From the NCBI GenBank assembly GCA_015179045.1, contig WHUZ01000030.1, positions 124,001-188,000 of the forward strand: DNA of 64,000 bases, written 5' to 3'. The DNA comes from Kalaharituber pfeilii (Eukaryota; Ascomycota; Pezizomycetes; Pezizales; Pezizaceae). Under the pieces are notes generated by a model. It was not told the DNA's origin, made no database searches, and saw only the letters and a list, made by a program, of their open reading frames with translations. Shown here in pieces: positions 11,577-23,773 of the stretch. Numbering within the stretch: position 1 is the first letter of the stretch; every line of letters starts with the position of its first letter. A program made the translations under genes and the position numbers.

Positions 11577-12160
11577 TGTCACGCGTGACGGGCGGGCTCT
11601 GCTAAGGGATACGACCGGTTCAGGGTAACAGTAGTTTCGCAAGCGCTGAACGGCAGAGGCTTGACAAACTTGACAGGAGAGGCTTGACAGGAGAGGCTTA
11701 ACAGGGGAGGCTCGCGGGTAGCGGTTCAGCGGTTCCGGTTCAGCGGTTCCGGTTCAACGGCGAGGTGAAAAGGCAGTGAGGAAGATCAGGTACTGAATAA
11801 GATCTAGGGATTGACAAGAATAACAAGAACATATGGACTACGAGGAACCATATGGGTCTATCAAGAAGACAAGACAACAGACAAGGAGAGAAAGGGCTAT
11901 TCACATGAGGGCTAGATGGAGTCTTTATATACATGATAGGCTAATACAAAGATAGGATCGGCGGCGAGGGCAGTAGCAAGCAAGAGCATGGTGGCGAAGG
12001 TAGAGTTTTCACTATAGCAACCATTATAAGCCATAGGCCTACTTTAGCAGACAGGCGGCTATACTGGCAGCTTGCTAGCTATCTATAGCTAGCCAGTTAC
12101 TATGAGCTTGCTGGCTGTCGTGGCTTGGTGTACGGAGGCTGTAGGGCACGGGCTGTGACA
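11577..12160 (+). mobile_element. Solo LTR, 584 bp, left copy
   Basis: Starts TGTCACGCG and ends GGCTGTGACA, the TG...CA ends of an LTR with a 6-bp terminal inverted repeat. It is homologous along its length to the inverted copy at 12742-13338. Flanks are CGTTT and CCTTG, so the 5-bp duplication is degraded or absent. It contains tandem GAGAGGCTTGACAG (about 11660-11700) and CGGTTCAGCGGTTCC units. Strand given is relative to the other copy only. Probably Ty3/gypsy-like, by its ends; no internal region is present. Confidence 0.8.
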
Positions 12161-12741
12161 CCTTGGAAATATATATAAAACTCTTAGAGGATTCTGATAA
12201 TAGTTACTTAAAGTATATATAATATATTTTCTTTTATATAAAAATACCTTAAATTTTAATATATATATTATATAAATACTATAATTATAATCTAATAATA
12301 GCTGATATATTACTAATATCTTACTTTAAGTATATTATTTTTTATTTGTTTTTTAATTTTTATTACTTATTATTACTTTTATATTTATTAATATATTTAT
12401 ATAACTTTCTTATTTTTATACTTAGCTCTCTACTATTTCACTTATTTATAAAAAGTAACTTTATTATTTATTTTCTTATTAGCTTTTCTATAAAATAAAT
12501 AACACTTATAAATTTAACTATTTTTTTAATCTTATTTAATTCTAAAAAAATAAATAAACTAAATTAAAGAAATTATATATAACTTTAATAAATATAATTA
12601 AGTTTTTTTAAAAAAGTTTTTATATAATATTTAGAAGTTTTCAAATTATATTTATAGAGTTTTATAGCTTAGAACTATAGTATATATAGTAAGTATATTA
12701 AGAAATATATATTACTTAATTAAATATATATAGATATCTCT

Positions 12742-13338
12742 TGTCACAGCCCACGCCCTACAGTCTCCGCACACTAAGCCACAACCGCCGGCAAGCTCAT
12801 AGAACTGGCTAGCTATGGGTAGCTAGCAAGCTGCCAGTACAGCCCGCCTGCTAGTATAGCCCGCCTGCCAGTATAGCCCGCCTGCCAGTATAGCCTACCT
12901 GCCTGCTAAAGTAGTACTATAGTGAAAATTCTGCCTTCACCACTCTGCTCTTACTACTGCCCTCGTCGCTGCTTCTACCTTTGTATTATGTTTCTTAGCT
13001 AATGAACCTATCATGTATATATAGGCTCTATCTTGCCCTCATGTAAATAGTTCTTTCTCTCCTTGTCTGTTGTCTTGCAGTCCATATGTTCTTGTTATTC
13101 TTGTCAATCCCTAGATCTAATTCAGTGCCTGATCTTCTCTGCCTTTTCACCATAGCCTGCCATCGCCGCTGAACTGGCACCGATGAACCAGCACCGCTGA
13201 ACCGCCACTCACGAGCCTCTCCTGTCAAGCCTCTCCTGTCAAGTTTATCAATCCTCTCCGGTTCAGCGATTGTGCAACTACTGTTACCCTGAACCGGTCG
13301 TATCCCTTAGCAGCACCCGCCCGCCGCCGCGCGTGACA
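12742..13338 (-). mobile_element. Solo LTR, 597 bp, right copy with TSD
   Basis: Starts TGTCACAGCC and ends GCGCGTGACA, flanked by perfect TCTCT copies (12737-12741 and 13339-13343). The opposite arm of the palindrome keeps the empty site near 11465 (AATAAAGATATTTATC), which confirms a simple insertion. Contains four tandem copies of a 17-base unit (AGCCCGCCTGCCAGTAT type) at about 12842-12905. Inverted relative to the left LTR. Confidence 0.9.
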
Positions 13339-13586
13339 TCTCTATTAATCTCTACTTTCTATTAATATTTATATCTACAAGTTACTTAAAAAATATTTTT
13401 CTATATATTTTAAAGTATTTTAAATATGTTTTATATTTTTAAAATTATATACAGACTAAATATTAAAATCTGCTTCTATAATAGCTTACTACTTATTTTA
13501 TATATATTATAAAATATTTTAAATCTCTTGAACATATACCATAAAAGGTATATATACTTGCTTAAGGCCCTAAATAGCTATCTTAC

Positions 13587-14083
13587 TATCTAATGTTTCA
13601 CGGCTCGAGGAAAACAAACAAAGCTTCTATGCACATCTATCATATATTGAGAAAACGAATAACACTTGTGCAGCCTCACGCTCTCGAAAACACTTATTCC
13701 TCCAGGGTTGCGGAAATCGGCTTAGGGGTTTCCAACCCCCTGTGCCTTGGCATGGCACGCCGAAGAACCCTCCCAGTCTCTCCCTCGCGGAGGTACGAGT
13801 CGCTGAGGTTACGGGGTCGGTGGGCGGGTGACTCTTGCGATTCACGCACCTTGGAGAGGAATTCACGCGGCTTGGAGAGGCCGGCGGGCCCTCTCTTCCA
13901 CTTCCTCTTATAGAGGAGGTTCCTCACTTGACTTGTCCGCCCTTTGCCTACCTAGACAGGGAAATTTTTCTGTGGCTTGAAAAATTTTTCTGTGGCTTGG
14001 TGGCGACATTCCGGCTTCCATGGCCACCAGGCCCTTAGCCAACAGTCGCTCGAGCCTCACCATTAGCCGGCGGTCAGGCCGCC
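13587..14083. mobile_element. 0.5-kb insertion in the right palindrome arm, unclassified
   Basis: The left arm has no counterpart for this stretch, so it is an insertion (or a deletion on the left). Its ends carry partly matching inverted sequences with GGCTCGAG (13602-13609 and, inverted, about 14049-14056) and CTAATG. Inside is a direct repeat of AAATTTTTCTGTGGCTTG and a repeated GGCTTGGAGAGG/CACCTTGGAGAGG. The open frames here are not protein-like. Could be a non-autonomous DNA element. Confidence 0.5.
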
Positions 14084-14317
14084 CCATTTTATACCTGCAT
14101 AGAGTTCAGATATATAATTAGGCAACTGCTACTATAGAGCATTATTCAAAATTTACAATTTGCTAACTGAGGTATGAAAGTTACTTTCCTATACCTCTCC
14201 AAGCTGTATGTGTAATTTGGTTTTCTTCTATGAAGATTTGGCCTTACAGGAGGCTGTTATTTTAATTCCGGAAGTGCACCGGACACCAGTAATGCGCCGG
14301 ATCCCGGTCAGTGACGT

Positions 14318-14359
14318 TAATCTCGTTATAGTTTATACGAGTAATGACAATATATATAT
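14318..14359 (+). mobile_element. Resumed 3' tip of the interrupted LINE
   Basis: TAATCTCGTTATAGTTTATA then CGAGTAATGACAA and a short (AT)n tail. It matches the tip of the LINE at 23688-23730 and completes the fragment cut at 11053. CTCG and CGAG still pair as the hairpin stem. Confidence 0.8.
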
Positions 14360-17300
14360 CTGTTAATTCTACAAAACTTCCCGTAGTTAAAACTCTTCCC
14401 ACAACTCTAACTCAAAAGCCTGGAAGAGTGGGAGGATGCCGAGCACTGAAGAAGGAGAGTGGGTATGTGGTTGGCCTACCGCCAACATACCTTTGCTTAG
14501 CTCAGTCTCTGTCACGTGTATGACAAGGTTGAGCTGCGTGTGGCTAGGGGCTTGGCATGAGATCTGCTCCTTACATTGTTAGGGTGTAACTAAGCACCGC
14601 GTTGATTATCATAAGCAGTTAGAAACCTACTTCAACGCAAGATTGCAGGCTCAAAATTGCATCTTCAAAGACATACTTAGTCAGCTCATCACAGTGCTTT
14701 GCAGTTAGCGGGCGCGCAACTCATCATCTACTTGGGGGCCGAGACACACGAACGCGAGGGGTAGTTTCACACGCGGCGCCTGCCCTTCACTACCCAGGCC
14801 TGTATCCATGGGATATGGAAAGGTGGCCAATCACCAGACATAGTATTCTTAGTGCCGGCGCTGCTTCTGGCACTAGCATGCCCGGGTTTCCGAGCATATA
14901 GGATGTATTCTACTAGGGGATATCCCAAGGTGATAACTATGCGGGCGGGACGCACAACGGCCCTCCTGGTTTGGTAGGGTGTGCTTTTGAGGTTACTGGC
15001 AAATGGCGAAGATGTCGACGGTGTAATGAGAAAAGCCGACGGAGAATACTAGCTGCGTATCGTCTTGTTCGGCAATTCACCGGTCCACACATAGTTTGAT
15101 CTCGATTGGATGGAAGTTAAGGATAGTATGGACAGCAAGATCCAATTTTCGTGGCTTACCCTCACATTCATCAAAAATTTGAGATTTACCTTTGAAGACT
15201 AGGCCACTTGCAACATTAACTGCTTCTTGCATAGATCTGCAGATGTTGGACTGCCTCTGTTTTTGTATCTCTCGTTTCAATGTGGACAACGTTGGTGATT
15301 CTTCTCAACAATATTATATTACAGACACCTGAATGGTACCGTGAAATATCAACAGCGACCTCATCGTGAGGAACGGGTATGAATCTCGCTTTCACAATGT
15401 TCTAGATCGTAATAATAAAATGGCAGGTGCGTGCTAGAATGGTGGCGACTGCGTATATGAGAATTCTTGTCGAGGAAAGGCTATATCATATGGAATATCG
15501 AAGAAGGTACTAATGTTACCAGGCTGGGGAGTAAACCTATTCACTCAAGTCAAGCCACGATAACAATGTTCCACAAATCTGAAGTTGCACAAAGCAGGCC
15601 TGATAATGTAGAGTGTATAGAGGACGATTAACTATATTAGGGATTTGCCTTGGGCGTTTTTACTTTGCGGGTTTTACACGGAGAAGCATGAATCCATGCC
15701 GACTTCCCTTCATCTAGTCTCGTAACCAGTTCTTCATCTACCTACTTAGAAGCTACCGATCGCCGATTTAAAGCGGCACTGGCGGTAATATACCAGAGGT
15801 GGCCCTGTGGGCAAAATTGAATGTATGCACTCAGCTTCCTTTTTTCAGCTCAATTCGCAACTGTAAGGGTTTGTGAGCACCATTCTCTTGCATACGTGCA
15901 TGCATTACAGCAAACTAACTCATCCTGGCATATTAGCCGCGTTGTTCTCTCGAACATGGTAGTGACCAGTCACAAAACTTGGTCGTATAATAGTAGCTAC
16001 CAGTAACTTAAACGTGGATACAAGGGCTATATCAGGAACTCGTGATCATGCATCTCGTCTTGGCTTAAGCAGACGCACTTGACTGCACCCCAGTAACTCT
16101 GGGTACATGAACTGACCTGCACCAGTCGGCTATAGCTATAGCATCACATCAATGGATGGGAAGCCGGAGTGACCTTTACATTGGCGGCCCCAACGCAGAA
16201 TACTCAGGCAAGAACGAAATATCACTCAGTGGTGTTCAAATTGATATCGCTTTTCGTAATGCTATGTATCGACTAGTCTGTGTTGGTGCTACAATTGGCT
16301 GCTAGGGTTGATCAAAGAGTCATACGACTGACGGCCCATATGCAAATATATGAACCCCTTGCCAACTCATTTAGCTTGCTAAACACTATGCAGCATCATG
16401 CTTACCTCTGTCTGGGTGATCATGAAATGTGACGTTTCATATTGTATGGTAACTGGGCCTGTAGAGAAGTCTAATTGTGCGCCTCATTACGTACGGGGAT
16501 CATATGCCCTCGATCGTCGTAAAGCAGAATCTGAAGCACATGTCTCACACACTGGCGTTTGCTTCGTGTGTAGCGATTGTTTCATTTGAGGAAAACAGCT
16601 CCAGCCTATCAGCAAACTGTATCATATACCCGCTCTTTTCGTTATCAACCATGCGTGTCCGCACAATCATACTTTTTCACCACCCCTTCACTTGCAATCA
16701 ACTAGTTTAATTCGTGATTGCCTGGAATTAGCTGGCAATCCAATCTTGTAAGCTTGGCCATATCTATTCAGCCACTTCCGAGAGAACAGAGGAGCCCGGC
16801 CCGCTACCTCTGCGCTAGCACTACCTTAGGGAACAGATTTCCTTGTGACGCACTCTGATATCGAGCTTCTGTCATAGGCTTAAGACTTGTTGTGCCACAC
16901 TGACTTGAGAATCATTTCCTCTTTTTCGTGAACATCTACGTCCACTAGCAGAAACTGCCATTCTTTCAGCAGCGCGAAGATAGACGCGCACTATTATTTA
17001 TGCAGATCTCCTTACTTGTCGCTCCTCAATGCCCTCAAATATAAGCATGAATTTTGAGAGGCAGTAGATCACGTGAGAGGCAGTTCCAAGCTTTCTGCAT
17101 TTGGAAGTCACCCGGCCGGGCCAACGTCTGAATTGCCTTTCAAGAATTCTAATTGACTAAGCTCCACTAGGAAGACTCAGACTAAGAGCTCTCCGCAAGC
17201 TTCAGCTCCTTGCAATGTATTGTAACGAATAACGCTGCACAGTACATTCTTCTCACTCCAGAACAATGAAGACGATGTCATCTAACTCTAGCAGATTCTA

Positions 17301-19295
17301 TTGGATTCTAATATGCCTTATGTAAGTGGAATATGTTTGGCTGGCTGCACGAGACTAGTCCTGGGTATCCTTCATCTCCACAGAGCTGGTGCTAACATTG
17401 GCCCTTGACAATCTCACTAACGCAACTCTAGGAGCCATTTCTTCATCTTCATGTTCCTTCCAGACGCATCTCATTCATCTTATCTCAGTACTTATCCGGG
17501 TAATTTGATATTTTCCAACCAATAACAGATTAGTGGCAACGGTGTGCAATAAAGATCGGATCCAATGCGGGAAATCGAAATCTATAGTAGCGTTGCATGA
17601 GCTGGGATGAATAGCGTGCAGTGGACATAAGCCATTAGACAGGTATTGGTGAAGTGTAAGGAGCGGACTTGGAGGATACGGCAGCGAGATTGGTGGGTTA
17701 AAGATGAATTCCTTATTCCTATTGACTACACAGCCTTCTTAATGAACGTTCACTCTAATTGGGCAGTTATACATTTTACCTAGAAACTTCCAACTGGTAA
17801 CTCTGGAAATCCAATCAGGAGACTCTAGTCCGCCCGAACAGAACCCTGGTGAGTACAGTGGGTTTAGAGTACCGGTACTCACTCAGCTTCCAGGCTACCC
17901 GCCCCACCCTTGAACTTTAAGACTACTAAGGATTCGCTTTAGTCTCCTCTGCAGGGACAAAATTACAACCAGCGGTGGGTTTGTACATCTGACAAGGCTT
18001 AGTAGGGTGCATTGAGAAACGCGGCGCGGGAACGTCTGGTCAACGGACTGACCTCCTTCATAACATTCAACTATTCTCAACTAGGGATCAGTCAACGACC
18101 TAGACTTTGTTTTGCAAGTCACGCTCGAATCATGAGGATAATACAATGTACTAATTCCTCTCAAAGGGTTTCCGGGCTCAAGAATCGGATATTTCCTCAC
18201 TAGCTTAAGATTAATTGTAACTCTATTTCGAATAAGACTGCATTTGACTTAAAACGAAGGTGGATTACTACTCTGGACAGCTATAAATTACTGTATTGCA
18301 CGTTGCTGCTTTAGCAGATAATGAATTGGCTGTCTGTCTTGCGTACTGGCCAATCCACAGGAACACTTTTCTTTTGAAGTCGATTGATCTACCCTTGCCA
18401 AGCAGGGTGCATAATTTATTCCTGTCCCAAGTCGTGATTCGCGTAATTAATACACCCGACAAATATATATGAGTTGCTATACTTTGCATGTGTATCCTGC
18501 AGTTCATACAATATCAATCGCTATCACAGAACAATCGTTCACCCTGAGACAAGGAGTTTACCAATTCTACTTACAATTACTGTTGTAGAACGTGCATTCT
18601 GTGAAGAAATCTTCGCTCGTGGAATTGCACTCGTTTCGGATAGGGCATGAAGCATCTAAAGCACACCGGTCAGGTCCAAACCTGTTATGATTCAGTATCG
18701 GTAGAAACTAGCCTCTATGATCTGGAGCATGCCATATGGTCACATTCTTTCTAATTGTGAAGGCTCGCTGCAAAGGCATCTAGTTGGAAAGTTTACTCTG
18801 GGAAAACGGCGAGCGGGGCAGAAAATTTCTATGCCAGTCATCAGGAATGCACTCAATCATTACTGGCAGTCGAAATCTGTCGATTCTTTTGTTACCATAT
18901 ATTTGATACGTGAGTAAGGACGCCAGTTTCCGGCATTGCTGACAGTAGGTTGATATGACTGAGTGGACTACCCTGGAAATGCCCTGAGTCACACACTTAT
19001 TGATGCCAATCACCAAAATCAGCTTGGACTTTCTGAAAGTGTGATTGTGCAGATTATCGACACAACTTACAAAGCTATCGGCAAACTAGTACTTCAGCTT
19101 AGGAATAGGCTTCATTGAGTTCAGCACCATTGCAATGGATTTCATTCATGGCATACCATTCACATATGAGGAGAATTATTCCTATTGGGTTCACAAACAA
19201 CCAGCTTCTTGCATGATTACGCATAAATATAACTTGCGGTCTGAAATCGACAGAATGATAGGGGCTTTGAATTGAGATATGCATTCGGAAGTGAT

Positions 19296-19341
<46 letters not shown>

Positions 19342-20757
19342 GGTAATCCCAACAGTCAAGGCAAAAGTTAGAAGAATTAATGAGCGATGAATGGATGTAT
19401 TAAACTTTATTCAGCCTGCGCGCTAGGGCAATTTTTGCATCATCCGCTCATGTCAGGAATTGTAATGACGGATTATGATGCAGTCTGATTCTGAAAATTG
19501 CATGCCAATGCGCACCTTCAGCATAGATTTTTTTAGGTATCATAAGGTTGGTCTTATATTCCCAGTTCCCAAAAGGGACTGGTCAAATGCTTGCATCGGA
19601 GACGCGAGAACACTGCGTCTAATCACATATACATTTTTGCAATACTTTTAGCCCGTATCATTATTTAACTGGCCGAATACTTTTGAACCAGCGCTGCGAG
19701 TATCTATCAAAATGTACTTCCTTGCAGCATCGTCAGCTAACAGGATATTACAATTAGTGTTGCAGTCAGCAGAACGTACTCGAGCTGCCAATATTTACTT
19801 GCCAGCATGGGCTATGCAAACTACAGACGTGCAAATGCACCGTAAGGCATCCAGAGTGACCGATAATTATAAATATTTAATAGTTTCTGTACGTGGGGCC
19901 TGCAGGATATCTGTGTGGGTTTGTGAGACTTGAAGCACATGGTATAGTGCTCTCTCCCGGCAGATCCACCAGCGGTTATCAAACATTGTGTGATGTGCTG
20001 TCACTTAAACTTCATATTGGCGGTCGCAATTGCGACTGAACAATCATGGGAACAAGGTTGTGGTGGTAACCGAATCACCGAGAGCTTAGCAGAACTAGCC
20101 ACAATGGCGAGCATTTGGAAGGTATCACAGTTAAGTAAAAACATGTGCACCCTAGTAGTTGACATTTTGACAAGTCATCAGTCACGAGAACAGGTATATT
20201 TACAAACCAAACTAACAAAGTGCAGGTGGTTGCTTACAGCCATGGCGCCTCAACCAAACTCAGTTCCCTCGCGCACCCCTCACTTCTCGATACCTCTCAA
20301 CCAGGCATTTTTAGCCTCTTCCCCCCTGTTCCCCTTGCCATCCTTCACCTCAGCTGCAGCCATCCACGCTTCTTTCCATCGTCCGATCCCCCACGCATAC
20401 AGCTCGCGAGCAGCCGCCTGCAATTACAGTATACACGCAGGATTGACGCCAGTACCTTGAGCACAGTATATGTGCATACATGTGAGACTCATGTACAGTC
20501 TATGTACTGTGACAGGGCTGAAGTTACATACTTGCTATAGTTAGGTATGTGAGACCTCCGATCAGCGCGCCGCGCACCATGATATAATCTACAGTTACAT
20601 GCGTATACATCATGTGCTGATACGAGGCTACCCGCTCACCGAAAAGGAAAAGAATATAGGGCGATTAATTATGAGGGATACTCTTGCGCTCGGTGAGCTG
20701 GCCGCGCCGGGCCGGCCCACCACTGAGGTTTAGCACGCGAGGAGTACTGTACTTACA
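14360..20757. other. Long intergenic stretch, only a poly(A) tract seen
   Basis: No gene, RNA or complete mobile element recognised on either strand. A 40-base A-run at 19300-19339 follows GTGATATTT, similar to the tails of the short retroposons, but no hairpin or target duplication was found. Open frames are short and random in composition. Confidence 0.5.
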
Positions 20758-20769
20758 TCATGGTTGATA

Positions 20770-20812
20770 TAGGTACCCTGCCGTGGCGAACAGCTGCAAG
20801 CAGGGTTACGTG

Positions 20813-20845
<33 letters not shown>
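20770..20845 (+). mobile_element. Short hairpin-tail retroposon, second version
   Basis: ACCCTGCCGTGGCGAACAGC, TGCAAGCAGGGTTACGTGAA and a ~28-base A-run, flanked by TCATGGTTGATA (20758-20769) and TCATGGTGATA (20846-20856). CCCTGC pairs with GCAGGG. The duplication differs by one T. Confidence 0.75.
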
Positions 20846-20849
<4 letters not shown>

Positions 20850-20856
20850 GGTGATA

Positions 20857-21582
20857 CGAACTGCATACTCCATCGCGCATGGGCTAAGCGAGATTGTCAT
20901 GACTTGAATTCATACTAAGTCACATCGTCTTTAGTTCGAACATGAACTCGACCGCAAGAGGAACCAGCCACCGACGGTTTACTGTATGCGCATGATATTC
21001 ATGAGCCAAGGTACGAATCTGTGAATTGTTCAATTTAGTTAGGTCAACGCTGTTATTTCAGTTTGTAGGCCGGTAAGTACGAAAGGTGAACCTACATACT
21101 AGTAGACTAACCATTCTATTAGTAACTGTCAAGTTGGAAGTACGATATTATAGTTTGGGTAAAGGATGTATACTGGAAATATCTACCCACCGTAAAAATT
21201 GGTTCTTAAGTGACTACAAAGTGAGAACACTTTCTATCAGAGACTTGGTCACTAACGGTATAAGAATGAATCACATCCAAGCAATCAAGATGACTATTAA
21301 CTGCTTGGTAAAAAGAAAACGAGTCATCTTAGCGTTGCTCCTAAACCCGTTTCATTCACTAGCGTCTCTAGGATTACTTTTGACGATAATGAGCCTGTAA
21401 AGGTAGATATGCTATAGCTAGTCGTATATGAGACCCTCACTTAATAAGTTATCTAGGGAGAAGGGGGACCGCCCCCTTTTCACCTTAAGAGGCGTCCCTT
21501 AATTCTGCATTGTCACGACCATCTTCGTCCCGAGTGTTTACAACAACATACATTGAGCCTCCTAGACTCCGGTCACCCAATT
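20857..21582. other. Intergenic, nothing recognised
   Basis: A 104-codon open frame at 21086-21400 has no recognisable feature. No RNA or mobile element seen. Confidence 0.45.
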
Positions 21583-21637
21583 ATCTCTCCGTATCCCCAG
21601 GGCGGCATGCGAGTAATGATTTTAAAAAAAAAAAATT
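21583..21637 (+). mobile_element. Short hairpin-tail retroposon
   Basis: CTCTCCGTATCCCCAGGGC, GGCATGCGAGTAATGATTTT and an A-run, flanked by TCACCCAATT (21573-21582) and TCACACAATT (21638-21647), 9/10 match. Confidence 0.75.
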
Positions 21638-21949
21638 TCACACAATTTGGTTATGATACATTGGATTAGTTCGGCCGTTCATGGGCCGGGTTGATCCTCT
21701 AGTAGCGCAGGTTGTACTATGCTTCGATGGACGTAACAGAACCACATTCCAGCGTGAATAAGTTTAAATACTATCTGTATAAAAGCACGTGCTTGCACCT
21801 TTTAAGTACGTTTACGATAACATGAATTCTGTACGATGTATACTACATTAGCATCAAGAAATGTACTCCAGTACTGTATGAACCGTTGGTGCCAACTAGA
21901 CTGAACCATTTAATTGACATATGATGGGGCCTTATCGTTCATTGGCTTA

Positions 21950-22042
21950 TTTTGGTTTTTTTCTTGTGTGCTTATTTTATATCTCCTTTGTATTTATCCT
22001 CGCCGTAGCCCATAGGGCAATATACGAGTAATAAAAAAAAAA
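21950..22042 (+). mobile_element. LINE 3' untranslated fragment
   Basis: A T-rich stretch like that at 23640-23690 is followed by CTCGCCGTAGCCCATAGGGC, AATATACGAGTAATAAAAA. Unlike the short retroposons it includes sequence upstream of the hairpin, so it is a longer 5'-truncated LINE end. Its 5' boundary is uncertain. Confidence 0.65.
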
Positions 22043-22921
22043 TTTGGGACGTGCTGCCCCACGTATCGATAGCGACAGCTGTTGGCCGTTCGTCAAAATC
22101 CCGCCAGTCAGTGAAATTGATGCAAGCGTAGGACTATAAACCAGTTAAATTAGTTCCCCAATTTATAATCATAAATGTTTGGCGAGTCAAATTAAAAACC
22201 AAAAGGATCGAGATACAAGCTTACTCGAGTAACCAGAAAATACAAGTAGAAAACTTGGGAATAATACTGTTTCATATTCCCCAATCGCGGAATGTAACCA
22301 TGGTGGACAATTTTGAGTGGTCAGAGAGTGCTTAGGGGTGCGTAGGCAACTGAGGTGTATGCACTAGTGCGTTCAAGGTATACCAGTAATCAAGGCCGAG
22401 TAGACGACGGTGCCATCAAGTTATCCCAATTACAGACATATAAGGCGAGAACACTGCCGGATTAAGACCTGTGCCTTTATGGGCAGGCCGGGCCTAGTAC
22501 CCTATGTTTGGTTTCCGTCTTTCTCTACATATTCGAAGTGCACTGAAAGCTTTACAACTCTTCTGCATCCTCATGACGCTCCCTGCTGCCATGGTTCTTT
22601 TTATGAATACTGGGGCTGCTCACGACTTTCATGATAGTGATTCACGATAGGGAGAGTGACCTCTAGGCTCTACACGAATTAGATTTCAAATTATGTAAAA
22701 TTATGTACATTGGAGGTCATTTATCAGTGAGAGTACTTGCAAAAACAGCTCACCAGCCCTGTGTCGGTTTAACATCAAGGATCTTGCTAGACTACTAAAT
22801 GCTGTTGCAGATGGCCAAAGAGAAAGAACTAAATACTACCCGAGCCGAGCTTATTGCATGTCCGCTGACGAATTGAACTCGAGTCTAAATTCTATCTCGG
22901 CGAGTGTCAACAGTTAATGAT
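22043..22921. other. Intergenic, nothing recognised
   Basis: No supported gene; a 74-codon frame near 22.4-22.6 kb lacks any family feature. Part of the end of this stretch may belong to the LINE that follows, whose 5' limit is not visible. Confidence 0.4.
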
Positions 22922-23726
22922 GCCTATAGCAATGGCGAAGGCACTAGAAGGGGAGGAAGAGGAAATTCTAATTAATACAGTCCCTCAAGTGGAGGCCGGG
23001 CCCTGCCATGGCGAATAGCTGCATGCGGGGTCATGTGATTTTAAAAAAAAAAAAAAGAAAGTGGAGGCCGGAAGGCTGAAAAAGATCGCTGAAGAACAGC
23101 CCACCCAAGCAGGGGCGAGTAGGCTATGCCGGGAGGCATGAGAGAGGAGGGCAGCACATGGTCTAATGGATATGCCTGTAATGTGGAGTGAAAGGACACA
23201 TAGGCTTGAAGGGCAACGAGGGGACAGACAGGGCTGCTCATTGGAACACTCATCCCCTACCAGGCAAAGGTGGTCACGGAAGCTGGCATAAGGATCTGGC
23301 CAAGAGGCATAGAGCTGAGGAGAGATACAGGCTGGGCTTCAACTACAGGCCGCTTCAGAGATTAGGATGCATGACAAGCATGCTGGGCAGTCTGCTGGGA
23401 GGGAAGGGCCTGAGGGCATGGAACTTTAAGATAGGAAAGGCAGCGTCCAAAGTGCCGGTGGTGCGGGAGGGAGAAAGAGATGATGACACACATTTGGTCT
23501 GGGTGTAAGATATGGAAGAGGAGGTTGTCGAAGGAAGTGGAAGCGATAAAAAGTCCGCCGGCGCCCCAGGAGGATGAACCAGACCCCCTTGCAGAGTTGA
23601 TGAGATGGGTGGCCAGAGGAGTTTAGGTCGTAGTCATTGTGTTTGGTTTTCCTCTGTTTTATTTCATTTTACTTCATTTTATTTTAGTTAATCTCGCCGT
23701 AGCCCATAGACGTTTACGCGTAATGA

Positions 23727-23770
<44 letters not shown>
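22922..23770 (+). pseudogene. Tad-like LINE 3' end with RNase H remnant and poly(A)
   Basis: Remnant of a non-LTR retrotransposon polyprotein C-terminus. Before the nested insertion, AKALEGEEEEILINT resembles the RNase H strand ending in TDSQ. After it, GHIGLKGNEGTDRAAHW (about 23192-23242) is the RNase H end motif GHxGxxGNExAD, followed by YRPLQR and the knuckle EMMTHIWSGC (about 23484-23513). The frame is broken by a stop near 23147 and by frameshifts, so no protein is made. The T-rich 3' untranslated part ends CTCGCCGTAGCCCATAGACG, CGTAATGAC and a 43-base A-run (23728-23770). The insertion at 23000-23058 lies inside the RNase H region. The fragment is homologous to 10640-11053. The 5' boundary is uncertain and no target duplication was identified. 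Confidence 0.8.
23000..23058 (+). mobile_element. Short hairpin-tail retroposon nested in a LINE
   Basis: GCCCTGCCATGGCGAATAGC, TGCATGCGGGGTCATGTGAT and an A-rich tail, flanked by perfect AAGTGGAGGCCGG copies (22987-22999, 23059-23071). It splits the LINE RNase H remnant; removing it and one copy of the duplication rejoins the reading frame. Confidence 0.88.

Positions 23771-23773
<3 letters not shown>

Larger units (their letters stand above)
11054..14317. mobile_element. 3.26-kb giant palindromic TA element with nested insertions
   Basis: The ends are inverted repeats starting ACGTCACTGACCGGGATCCG, flanked by TA at 11052-11053 and 14318-14319. Homology continues inward on both arms to an AT-rich centre near 12.4 kb, so the element without its insertions would be a foldback of about 1.6 kb. 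The arms are about 75-85% alike by eye. Three later insertions interrupt it: solo LTRs at 11577-12160 and 12742-13338 and a segment at 13587-14083. The TA target suggests Tc1/mariner-type mobilisation. No transposase frame remains. The arms are strongly A+T-rich towards the centre, which would fit RIP-like mutation of an inverted duplication. Confidence 0.85.

Noticed and set aside
11577..13338. A single LTR retrotransposon bounded by the two LTRs
   Set aside because: The LTRs are inverted, not direct, the DNA between them belongs to the palindrome, and the right LTR has its own target duplication.
19300..19339. 40-base A-run as a retroposon tail
   Set aside because: GTGATATTT before it resembles the retroposon tails, but no hairpin or target duplication could be found, so it is reported only as a tract.
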